NCBI GenBank assembly: GCA_902795905.1
Contig: CADBMY010000179.1
Coordinates: 1 to 5,729, forward strand
Reading direction: 5' to 3'
DNA from: an uncultured Erysipelotrichaceae bacterium
Lineage (GTDB): Bacteria > Bacillota_I > Bacilli_A > Erysipelotrichales > Erysipelotrichaceae
DNA length: 5,729 bases
This document shows positions 1-5,729 of the stretch, in pieces. Every line of letters begins with the position of its first letter. The first letter of the stretch is position 1. The notes under the pieces are model-generated. The model was not told where the DNA came from. It saw only the letters and a list, made by a program, of their open reading frames with translations, and made no database searches. The translations under genes and the position numbers were made by a program.

Positions 1-1
1 A

Positions 2-883
2 TTATTCTGAGACCTTTACACCGGTCAGATGCTCATAGTACTGAACGATCGCACTGTGGTCCTTCTGTCCGCCGTTATGTGCGTGCAACCACTGCATCAT
101 CTCCTGTACGGAAGCTGTCATCGGCACAGGTGAACCAACCGCATGCGCACAATCCAGCACATTGTTCAGATCCTTGATATGCAGATCGATACGGAAACCA
201 GGTTTATCATTCCCGGAGATCATCATCGGCGCCTTAGCCTCCATTACCGTCGAACCGGCCAGACCTCCCCTGATCGCCTCAAAGACAAGCTGGGGATCAA
301 CATCAGCCTGTCTGGCAAGCATCATCGCCTCCGAAAGAGCCATGATATTACCTGCCACAACGATCTGGTTAGCCAGCTTGGTCGTATTTCCAGCACCGAC
401 ATCACCGCACCTGATCACCGAAGACCCCATCTTCTCCAGGATCGGTTTGCACTGATCAAAGATCTCCTGCTTACCGCCGACCATGAAGGACAGCGTGCCG
501 TCAATTGCCTTCGGTTCACCGCCTGATACCGGCGCATCCAGCATCTCCACACCGTACTTTGCCAGTTCTGCCGCGATCTCCCTGGATGCGACAGGATTGA
601 TCGAAGACATGTCAATGAAGATCGTACCCGGTCTCATATGAGCGCCGACACCCTCTTCACCAAGCATGATCTGCTTCACCTGAGGACTGTTAGGCACCAT
701 TGTCATAACGATATCGCACTGTTCTGCAATCTCTCTCTGTGTACCTTTTTCAGCCCCGCAGGCGACCAGTTCCGCGACCGGTTCCGGTGTCAGATTGTTG
801 ACCATCAGGGAATACCCTGCCTTGACTAGGTTCTTTGCCATCGGCTTACCCATGATACCCAGTCCGATAAATCCTATTTTCAT
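2..883 (-). CDS. garR: Tartronate semialdehyde reductase (2-hydroxy-3-oxopropionate reductase), GarR/GlxR type
   Basis: Predicted cytosolic NAD(P)H-dependent reductase converting tartronate semialdehyde to D-glycerate, the step after glyoxylate carboligase in glyoxylate or allantoin use and a step in glucarate/galactarate breakdown. The 293-residue product has the usual family length. It begins with a Rossmann nucleotide-binding loop GLGIMG (residues 7-12). It then has the substrate-binding motif DAPVSGGEPKAIDGT (116-130), the catalytic lysine K169 in GNTTKLANQ, and the C-terminal helical-domain signature AIRGGLAGST (203-212) followed by PGFRIDLHIKDL (228-239). These stretches agree closely with E. 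coli GarR as I remember it, which favours this over 3-hydroxyisobutyrate or 2-(hydroxymethyl)glutarate dehydrogenase in the same superfamily. The ATG at 883 is preferred over an in-frame ATG at 907: it lies 7 bases after a perfect AGGAGG and matches the family N-terminus, whereas 907 lies inside the upstream gene. Last visible gene of the operon; stop TAA at 2-4. Confidence 0.93.
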   Translation of the reverse strand: MKIGFIGLGIMGKPMAKNLVKAGYSLMVNNLTPEPVAELVACGAEKGTQREIAEQCDIVMTMVPNSPQVKQIMLGEEGVGAHMRPGTIFIDMSSINPVASREIAAELAKYGVEMLDAPVSGGEPKAIDGTLSFMVGGKQEIFDQCKPILEKMGSSVIRCGDVGAGNTTKLANQIVVAGNIMALSEAMMLARQADVDPQLVFEAIRGGLAGSTVMEAKAPMMISGNDKPGFRIDLHIKDLNNVLDCAHAVGSPVPMTASVQEMMQWLHAHNGGQKDHSAIVQYYEHLTGVKVSE

Positions 884-890
884 TCTGTTT

Positions 891-896
891 CCTCCT
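891..896 (-). promoter_or_regulatory. Strong Shine-Dalgarno site of the garR-type gene
   Basis: On the minus strand the junction reads TAA-AGGAGG-AAACAGA-ATG. A consensus AGGAGG follows the esterase stop codon (897-899) directly and is 7 bases before the ATG at 883. This decides the start of the reductase. It is the strongest ribosome-binding site in the window, so this gene may be translated independently of its upstream neighbour. Confidence 0.88.
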
Positions 897-1838
897 TTAT
901 TGTTCAAGCATATCCATGCCTGTACCTATACGCTGCTGCAGTACTTCCTGCACAAGAGAGGAAGTAAGATCCGCATCAAAGCCATGGTATGAACCATTGA
1001 TGCAGCTGAGGACTGTCTGTACACCGGCATTCTGCAGGCGTCTGGCATATGCTTTTCCTTCATCACAGAGGATATCCATCTCCTGCGGCTCAACATATGC
1101 ACGCGGAAGATCGGATTCATCCGGATGTGACATCGGTACGATGTACCTGCGCATATCTTCGGACAGATCCTGCAGGTACGCATCCCACATATGTCTGTTG
1201 GCAGAAAGCGGCCATACCGCATCGTCATACACCTGTGCAGAGGGATATTTCTCTGTCTGATTATCCGTGACCGGGTAGATCAGAAGCTGCCCCTTCGGCA
1301 TGTTCATGGCATGATCGCGCAGATACAGGCATACTCCAGCCGCCAGAGCTCCGCCGGCACTTTCACCCATGATCAGCAGATGCTCAGGATCGGCACCGTA
1401 TGTATTTCCTGCTTCACTGAGCTTCTGCCACAGAGAAAGACAGTCGGTAAATGCACACGGGGCAGGATGCTCCGGCACCAGACGGTACTCCGGAAGATAT
1501 ACCCGCACATTCATCTCTTTCGCATACACACAGGCAAGCGCCAGATTATTTGCGGATACCGGCAGATAGAACGCCCCGCCGTGGATGTATACAAGCCCCG
1601 GTGCACACTCTGCACAGTCATCTCTTTCGACGATCCACGTATCAAAGACACTGCCATCTTCGGCAACGATCTCTGTCTTCGATACCCTGATGCCTGCAGG
1701 GGGCACAAACCCGGATGTCTGGGCATGATACGTTTTGGAGATGATCTTTAACATGACTTTCATCGCAGGCTTCAGGGGATCGATATCCGGCATCTGTCCC
1801 GGTCTTTTCAGCCGCGGTGAATACGCATACTCTTTCAT
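897..1838 (-). CDS. Alpha/beta hydrolase, hormone-sensitive-lipase (acetyl esterase) family
   Basis: Predicted cytosolic carboxylesterase of 313 residues, the normal size for the HSL/Aes family (about 300-320), with no signal peptide or membrane segment. The oxyanion-hole motif HGGAF is at 86-90 and the nucleophile-elbow GESAGG at 158-163 gives Ser160. The acid is probably Asp255, in a DILCDEG motif that matches the family's DPLRDEG. The catalytic histidine is His285 in GSYHGFD. The triad is therefore complete and the enzyme should be active. Its substrate cannot be read from sequence. Its place in an FdrA/DUF1116 operon suggests it may act on a pathway intermediate (ester, lactone or activated acyl compound) rather than being a general lipase. 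Its ATG overlaps the stop of the kinase gene as ATGA (1835-1838). Only a weak AGGA lies upstream, about 13 bases away, so translation is probably coupled to the kinase. Confidence 0.88.
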   Translation of the reverse strand: MKEYAYSPRLKRPGQMPDIDPLKPAMKVMLKIISKTYHAQTSGFVPPAGIRVSKTEIVAEDGSVFDTWIVERDDCAECAPGLVYIHGGAFYLPVSANNLALACVYAKEMNVRVYLPEYRLVPEHPAPCAFTDCLSLWQKLSEAGNTYGADPEHLLIMGESAGGALAAGVCLYLRDHAMNMPKGQLLIYPVTDNQTEKYPSAQVYDDAVWPLSANRHMWDAYLQDLSEDMRRYIVPMSHPDESDLPRAYVEPQEMDILCDEGKAYARRLQNAGVQTVLSCINGSYHGFDADLTSSLVQEVLQQRIGTGMDMLEQ

Positions 1839-3010
1839 CTGTATTCGTAAGTCCTGCGGGCAATACCCAGCTCTTCATTGGTCGGAATGACCAGTACCTT
1901 TACCCTCGAATCAGCCGCGGAGATCTCCTCTTCGCTGTCTGCGTTCTTCGCCGGATCAAGTTTTACACCAAGCAGTCCAAGCTTTTCGCAGACCTTCTCC
2001 CGGATATAGTCGGAATGTTCACCGATGCCGGCGGTAAAGACCAGATAATCCAGTCTTCCGAGGTCCATCGCAAAACTGCCGATGTAGTGAACGATCCCTG
2101 TCACAAAGACATCCACAGCCAGCTGTGCACGTGCATTGCCCTTCTGTGCTGCCTCCAAAACATAGCGCAGATCGTTGGAAACACCGGAGATACCGAGCAG
2201 TCCGCCTTTCTTCTGCAGACCGGCAAGGATCTCTTCATCGCTCATACCTTCATCCTTCAGGAAATAGCGCATACTCGTATCCATGTCGCCGACACGGTTG
2301 GCATGGATCAGTCCCGACTCGAGACTCATGCCGAAGCTGGTATCGACACTCTTTCCGTTTTCAATTGCACAGACGGAACAGCTGCCGCCGAGATGACAGC
2401 TGATCGCCGCATACTCTTTCCCGCGTTCATTCAGTACATCGGCGATATAGCCATGGGAAGCCCCATGGTAGCCAAGACGCTGTACACCGTAGTTCTCATA
2501 CCACTCGTAGGGGACACCGAAGATCTTCCGCTCAAGCGGGATCGTCTGGTGGAAGGCTGTCTCAAAGCAACCGATAAACCTTGCCTCAGGCAGGAATGTA
2601 CGCATGACTTCGATTGCCGATAGATATGCACGGTTATGCAGTGGGGCCAGGGAGATCCAGTCTTCCATGCCCTGCAGGACTTCCTCATCCAGTTCGTGGA
2701 TACCGAAGTGTCCCTTGGAAAGCGTTGCCTTATATCCGACGCGTTCGATCTCCTTCACATCTTTGATCACGCCGTACTGCTCTGAGCAGAGATAATCCAG
2801 AAACATCCGGATACCGCTCTCATACGTAGGCATATCCACCTTGTCGAAGCTGACCTTCCCGCCGTCGGCACATCTCTCGTAGCGGAAGATGGCATCATGG
2901 TCGGAGCCTACACGCTCGGCACCGCTGACCGCCAGAAGACGTGCTTCCGGCATATCATACAGTTTGAACTTCAGCGACGTACTGCCGACATTGCATACCA
3001 GGATGATCAT
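1835..3010 (-). CDS. Divergent acetate/propionate-kinase-family acyl kinase
   Basis: A 391-residue member of the acetate kinase family (ASKHA fold), which normally transfers phosphate between an acyl phosphate and ADP. Family motifs kept: N-terminal NVGSTSLK (7-14), LAPLHN (121-126), TAFHQT (151-156), GYHGASH (180-186) with His182, CHLG (205-208), Arg239 in NRVGDMD, GLLGISGVSNDLR (270-282), FTAGIGEHS (325-333) and the C-terminal TNEEL (377-381). Several usually invariant sites differ. The HRVVHGGE stretch carrying the substrate-binding arginine (Arg91 in Methanosarcina AckA) is GYKATLSKG here, with Lys94 in its place. The FDTAFH aspartate (Asp148) is Glu150. The CHLGNGAS loop is CHLGGSCS. It is therefore clearly a family member, but acetate may not be its substrate. 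It sits where E. coli's allantoin cluster has carbamate kinase, an unrelated fold. Start ATG overlaps the preceding stop as ATGA (3007-3010), with a weak GGGTGG 6 bases upstream. Specific role unknown. Confidence 0.85.
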   Translation of the reverse strand: MIILVCNVGSTSLKFKLYDMPEARLLAVSGAERVGSDHDAIFRYERCADGGKVSFDKVDMPTYESGIRMFLDYLCSEQYGVIKDVKEIERVGYKATLSKGHFGIHELDEEVLQGMEDWISLAPLHNRAYLSAIEVMRTFLPEARFIGCFETAFHQTIPLERKIFGVPYEWYENYGVQRLGYHGASHGYIADVLNERGKEYAAISCHLGGSCSVCAIENGKSVDTSFGMSLESGLIHANRVGDMDTSMRYFLKDEGMSDEEILAGLQKKGGLLGISGVSNDLRYVLEAAQKGNARAQLAVDVFVTGIVHYIGSFAMDLGRLDYLVFTAGIGEHSDYIREKVCEKLGLLGVKLDPAKNADSEEEISAADSRVKVLVIPTNEELGIARRTYEYR

Positions 3011-3195
3011 TCGAAGCCACCCAGATATTCCAGCAGTTCCTGCATGTGCTTATCTCCGCCGGCAGCCGGTTTCCAGTCTACCTGCACAGCCTCATATCCC
3101 TGCTTCTCCAGTACTTCCGAGAATGAACGGGGTCCTACATTGACTACGACCAGTTCTGAACGGAACAGACTAAGCATCTTACTGACATCACTCAT
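3007..3195 (-). CDS. Small FdrA C-terminal-domain protein (split from FdrA)
   Basis: A 62-residue protein that resembles the extreme C-terminus of full-length FdrA proteins, here carried by its own gene. The visible signature is VNVGPRSF (18-25) followed by VQVDWKPAAGGD (37-48) and a short C-terminal helix. From memory, E. coli-type FdrA (about 555 residues) ends with a similar NVG-SF...W-P-AGG segment. The preceding FdrA gene (513 residues) lacks this piece, and the two together give 575 residues. The gene starts one base after the FdrA stop (TAA-G-ATG) in a different frame. It has its own AGGAG site 10 bases upstream, so it looks like a maintained split gene rather than decay. It probably assembles with FdrA. 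Its stop overlaps the kinase start as ATGA. A sequencing or ancestral frameshift is the alternative. Confidence 0.8.
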   Translation of the reverse strand: MSDVSKMLSLFRSELVVVNVGPRSFSEVLEKQGYEAVQVDWKPAAGGDKHMQELLEYLGGFE

Positions 3196-3196
3196 C

Positions 3197-4738
3197 TTAT
3201 GCGGTCTCCTTTCTCAGCTTTATGATCTCTGAGGCAAGCAGTGCTGCCCGGTAGTTTGTACGGCATACATATACACCTGCTTCACGCAGTTCTTCTTCCT
3301 GTTTGCGGATATCCTGCCAGTCGGCTGTGGTGCCAAGGACCGATGCCACGAAGGCGATCTTACCGCCGCGTGCTTTGGCGATCTGCTGTGCCTTGATGAT
3401 ATCCGGGACGACATATCCGCAGGGATCCATGTGTCCGGGAGGTGTCAGGATGAAGTCCAGTACGATCACGGCTGTCTCAGGATCGGCTGCTTCCTTCAGG
3501 ATCGCCGGTCTGCGGATACTTGCGTCGATAGCTGGATGCGGACGTCCAAGTGTAAATTCCTCTTCACCGTAGTCGATCGCGGTATGCCCTTTACTTGTCT
3601 CACCTTCCAGCTTCCATTCCGATGAAAGCGGCGCATTGGACCAGATCCCTCCGGTTACATCCCACATCGTACGCATGCCCTCATCGAGGTATGTACCGCC
3701 GGTGTAGGCAGCTCTGACATACTTCTGCTCAGGTGCCATTCCCTGTACAGCTTCCTTCGCTGTTTCTTTGATCTCTTCCAGGCTGCCAAGAGAATACGTA
3801 TTCCCGATCAGCTCCAGTGCTCTTAACGCACAGTTATCCAGGTTGTCTGCCCATACGGCACCGGTCTCTTCGATCGTTTCCTTATCACATCCCATGAAGA
3901 AGACAACTCTCGGTTTCTTCATCGTACGGATACGTTCAAGCATCTTCTGCAGCACACTGTCTGCCGGTTTCCGGGAGATCAGGATAATATACTTCGTTTC
4001 CGGATCTGCTTCGAGGGCATCGATACCCATTAACATCGTGATGCCGCCGACAGGTTCCTTCAGGTCATTGCCTCCGGTACCGATCGTCTGTGATACGCCT
4101 GTACCTGCCTCGTGGAGGATCGCTGCCACATGCTGGATGCCTGTTCCGGATGCGCCGACGATGCCGAACGGTCCCCTGTTATTGATACTGGAGAGAACCA
4201 GGGCGGCGCCGTTTATGTTGGCTACACCACAGTCAGGACCCATGCACAGCAGTCCCTTCTCCCTTGCCAGTTCCTTCATTTCTCTTTCCTGATCCAGCGG
4301 TACATTGTTGGAGAAGACACAGCAGTGCATGCCTGCGTTCAGTGCCTTCTTCACTTCCTCAAGGGCATATTCACCCGGTACAGCGATCTGGCAGAGATTG
4401 GCTCTCGGGTGTTCTGTTACCGCCGAACGGATATTGCTGTAGTACTTCTTTTCTTCGGTCTCTTCCGCAGAAGCGTTGTTTCCGGCAAGAGCTTTTACAG
4501 CATTCTCAAACGCTTCCTCGGAGTCTGCTTCCGCCGCAATGACATAGTCTGCCTCGGTGCAGCTCTGTACCTCCGGTGTACCAAGTCCGATCTCTTCGAT
4601 GACTTCCTTGAATACGGCCGTAGCCATGCCTACATAACCGCTGACGATACCGGGCTGATCATTCAGTACTGCTGTCTGGTTCAGTGTTTCCAGTGAGTCA
4701 ATATAACGGTCTTTCTGTATCTTAGTGAAAATCGGCAT
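3197..4738 (-). CDS. fdrA: FdrA/AllF-type protein (acyl-CoA synthetase-like; oxamate carbamoyltransferase subunit family)
   Basis: Predicted cytosolic 513-residue FdrA homologue with a succinyl-CoA-synthetase-like (SucD plus ligase domain) architecture. The N-terminal CoA-binding-like part ends in a MGPDCG motif (166-171). It is followed by the phosphate-binding loop GIVGASGTGIQ (192-202), matching the SucD GIVSRSGT loop. The C-terminal part has YTGGTY (345-350), GRPHPAID (398-405), the FdrA hallmark usually seen as GRPHPMID, and LDFILTPPGHMDP (428-439). In E. coli FdrA (AllF) is reported to act with YlbE and YlbF as oxamate carbamoyltransferase, releasing carbamoyl phosphate. Its older name comes from suppression of dominant-negative FtsH. 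An in-frame GTG at 4747 exists, but GGAGG (4748-4752) touches it directly and is 9 bases before the ATG at 4738, so ATG is chosen. The gene begins one base after the DUF1116 stop. The usual last ~60 residues of the family are absent and follow as a separate gene. True substrate unproven. Confidence 0.88.
   Translation of the reverse strand: MPIFTKIQKDRYIDSLETLNQTAVLNDQPGIVSGYVGMATAVFKEVIEEIGLGTPEVQSCTEADYVIAAEADSEEAFENAVKALAGNNASAEETEEKKYYSNIRSAVTEHPRANLCQIAVPGEYALEEVKKALNAGMHCCVFSNNVPLDQEREMKELAREKGLLCMGPDCGVANINGAALVLSSINNRGPFGIVGASGTGIQHVAAILHEAGTGVSQTIGTGGNDLKEPVGGITMLMGIDALEADPETKYIILISRKPADSVLQKMLERIRTMKKPRVVFFMGCDKETIEETGAVWADNLDNCALRALELIGNTYSLGSLEEIKETAKEAVQGMAPEQKYVRAAYTGGTYLDEGMRTMWDVTGGIWSNAPLSSEWKLEGETSKGHTAIDYGEEEFTLGRPHPAIDASIRRPAILKEAADPETAVIVLDFILTPPGHMDPCGYVVPDIIKAQQIAKARGGKIAFVASVLGTTADWQDIRKQEEELREAGVYVCRTNYRAALLASEIIKLRKETA
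3206..3210 (-). promoter_or_regulatory. Shine-Dalgarno site of the small FdrA-domain gene
   Basis: The minus strand has AAAGGAGA (3205-3212) inside the last codons of the FdrA gene, with AGGAG 10 bases before the ATG at 3195. A good ribosome-binding site at a workable spacing supports separate initiation of the 62-residue protein, and argues against a frameshift error or recoding between the two frames. Confidence 0.7.
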
Positions 4739-4739
4739 C

Positions 4740-5729
4740 TTACTCACCCTCCAGTTTCTTTATCTCTTCTACAAGTCCTTCGACAGCTTCTCTGAAACAT
4801 GCCATCGGCAGTTCTGCGGCACCGGCACCTGCCTGTCCGCCTGTCTTCAGTGCTGATCCGCCATGGCTGATCGGCAGTACGTTCAGACCCACGACCTTGC
4901 GGATATCCACACCGACCGGGAACCCTCTGTAATCATCCCAGGGCACCGGCGCAAATGTATGTTCGCCCAGGGATACCTGTCTGGCTTTCTCGGTACGCTC
5001 CTGAGCATCCCGGAAGGTACCGCCCGTCATCCTCAGGTAGGAAGGACCGGCAATCGCACTCATACCGCCAAGACCCCAGACTTCCGTAACACAGCTGTCA
5101 CCGAGATAGCCAAGCAGGTCTTTCTCCGTCGTTGTCGGTTTCAGGAAGGTACCGGTGATCTTCGGTGCCGGTGTCGTATACCACCTGTTTCCGGTACCGG
5201 CAGTCTGAATACCAAACTCGATACCGTTGCCGCCCATGCCAACCATGACCGTGGAATACGGAACCTTCTTGCATGACTGCATGATCGCCTCTACACCGGC
5301 CATCATCACATGCAGGAAGAAACGGTCATTGGCAGCGATCTCCTTGATCACTCTGTCTCTTGCCGGATGATCCACATCCAGCAGATACGGCACAAGCTCA
5401 AGAGCCAGAGCCATCGAAGCAGCCGGCTGACGGTTGTGGTTCTCATCACCCATACCGGCCGTTTTCGCCAGAATACGGATCAGATCGATACCGCCCGACT
5501 TCCTTACCGCTTCCCCCAGTACTTCTGCGTAATCACCGCGGATAAAGCGCAGATTCTCTTCTACATCATCACCGTAGATACCCCATCTCAGCACTCTCGG
5601 ATTGGAACCGGGATGCGGAACACAGTAACCCACACCGCCGGAGGTCTTATCCTCAACAACAAATACCGGCATGCTCGGGCTCATTACGCTTGAAGCCGCA
5701 TTGCCGCAGTTATAGTTCTGTGAGGAACC
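4740..5729 (-). CDS. ylbE: DUF1116 protein, YlbE/AllG type (5' end cut by window)
   Basis: C-terminal 329 residues of a DUF1116 protein, the partner of FdrA in the oxamate carbamoyltransferase (AllFGH) system. Visible hallmarks are MSPSMPVFVVE early in the fragment, then GDENHNRQPAAS, GMGGNGIEFGIQ followed by NRWYTTPAP (family pattern RNG-EFGI...W-TAPA), GDSCVTEVWGLGGM, and PMACF near the end. The frame stays open from the ATG at 5684 to the window edge, adding GSSQNYNCGNAASSV before that methionine. That methionine is therefore internal and the start lies outside. Family members are about 420-470 residues, so roughly 90-140 residues are missing. Its TAA (4740-4742) is one base from the FdrA ATG, as expected for subunits of one complex. 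E. coli has the reverse order, fdrA then ylbE. Soluble, no membrane segments seen. Confidence 0.88.
   Translation of the reverse strand, partial: GSSQNYNCGNAASSVMSPSMPVFVVEDKTSGGVGYCVPHPGSNPRVLRWGIYGDDVEENLRFIRGDYAEVLGEAVRKSGGIDLIRILAKTAGMGDENHNRQPAASMALALELVPYLLDVDHPARDRVIKEIAANDRFFLHVMMAGVEAIMQSCKKVPYSTVMVGMGGNGIEFGIQTAGTGNRWYTTPAPKITGTFLKPTTTEKDLLGYLGDSCVTEVWGLGGMSAIAGPSYLRMTGGTFRDAQERTEKARQVSLGEHTFAPVPWDDYRGFPVGVDIRKVVGLNVLPISHGGSALKTGGQAGAGAAELPMACFREAVEGLVEEIKKLEGE
4748..4752 (-). promoter_or_regulatory. Shine-Dalgarno site that fixes the fdrA start
   Basis: The minus strand reads GGAGG-GTGAGTAAG-ATG. The GGAGG has no spacer before the in-frame GTG (4745-4747) but a 9-base spacer before the ATG (4736-4738). 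Usual Bacillota spacing selects the ATG. The site lies in the last codons of the DUF1116 gene, so FdrA translation probably depends on ribosomes passing through that gene. Confidence 0.75.

Larger units (their letters stand above)
2..5729 (-). other. Operon: DUF1116 - fdrA - FdrA C-domain - acyl kinase - esterase - garR
   Basis: Six same-strand genes have junctions of +1, +1, -4, -4 and +13 bases, which strongly implies one transcript with translational coupling. No gap long enough for an internal promoter or terminator exists. Gene content links an FdrA/DUF1116 acyl- or carbamoyl-transfer complex, an ATP-forming-type kinase, a hydrolase and a tartronate semialdehyde reductase. This suggests a catabolic, energy-yielding pathway of the allantoin/oxalurate/glyoxylate type. 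The pathway assignment is inference; the co-directional layout is seen directly. Confidence 0.85.

Noticed and set aside
884..907. Start of the reductase at 907, adding eight residues (MNNKGGNR)
   Set aside because: This start would lie within the esterase coding region, and the extra residues are simply the translated ribosome-binding site (AAA GGA GGA AAC). The ATG at 883 has ideal spacing and matches the family N-terminus.
1191..1751. A 186-codon plus-strand open frame opposite the esterase gene
   Set aside because: Fully antisense to a gene with a complete catalytic triad; the product is rich in Arg, Cys and His with no domain pattern.
1817..2623. A 268-codon plus-strand open frame opposite the kinase gene
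   Set aside because: It lies antisense to a well-supported acetate-kinase-family gene, crosses into the antisense of the esterase, shows no recognisable domain, and has composition typical of a complementary-strand shadow in a moderate-GC gene.
1835..3010. Calling the kinase a plain acetate kinase (ackA)
   Set aside because: Several substrate-site residues that are nearly invariant in acetate kinases are changed, and the genomic setting is not a phosphotransacetylase-acetate kinase pair. Only the family assignment is supported.
4112..4696. A 194-codon plus-strand open frame opposite fdrA
   Set aside because: Fully antisense to FdrA, with no family motif; several overlapping plus-strand frames occur here, as expected from codon bias.
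1..5729. CRISPR arrays, tRNA/rRNA genes, insertion sequences, riboswitches or intrinsic terminators
   Set aside because: The window is almost entirely coding with gaps of at most 13 bases. I saw no regular repeats, terminal inverted repeats, structured RNA or hairpin followed by a T-run.

Overview
The window is one dense minus-strand gene cassette of six coding regions, with no intergenic stretch longer than 13 bases. Read in the direction of transcription (right to left), the order is: a DUF1116 protein of the YlbE/AllG type, cut by the right window edge; an FdrA/AllF-type protein with a succinyl-CoA-synthetase-like fold; a 62-residue protein that looks like the detached C-terminal piece of FdrA; a divergent acetate-kinase-family protein; an alpha/beta-hydrolase esterase of the hormone-sensitive-lipase family; and a GarR/GlxR-type tartronate semialdehyde reductase, whose stop codon lies one base from the left edge. 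All sizeable plus-strand reading frames are antisense shadows of these genes.

The genes are packed as in a single polycistronic mRNA. The two junctions around FdrA both read TAA-G-ATG (one-base gap). The next two junctions are ATGA overlaps. The last gene has a strong AGGAGG ribosome-binding site that directly abuts the preceding stop codon. No promoter, terminator, RNA gene, repeat or mobile element is visible; the operon's promoter and terminator must lie outside the window.

Moderate GC, strong AGGAGG-type ribosome-binding sites, tight coupling and fermentative enzyme families suggest an anaerobic member of the Bacillota, perhaps a gut organism. This is inference; I cannot name a genus.

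Functionally the cassette resembles the late anaerobic allantoin pathway of Escherichia coli. There FdrA, YlbE and YlbF (AllFGH) are reported to act as oxamate carbamoyltransferase (oxalurate + phosphate to oxamate + carbamoyl phosphate), a carbamate kinase harvests ATP, and GlxR/GarR reduces the glyoxylate-derived tartronate semialdehyde to glycerate. Several things differ here. The gene order is DUF1116 then FdrA, FdrA is split in two, and no DUF2877 (YlbF) gene is visible. An acetate-kinase-like protein with altered active-site residues sits where a carbamate kinase would be expected, and an esterase has been added. The most interesting hypothesis is a variant pathway in which the FdrA/DUF1116 complex makes an acyl phosphate other than, or handled differently from, carbamoyl phosphate, and the ASKHA-fold kinase converts it to ATP.
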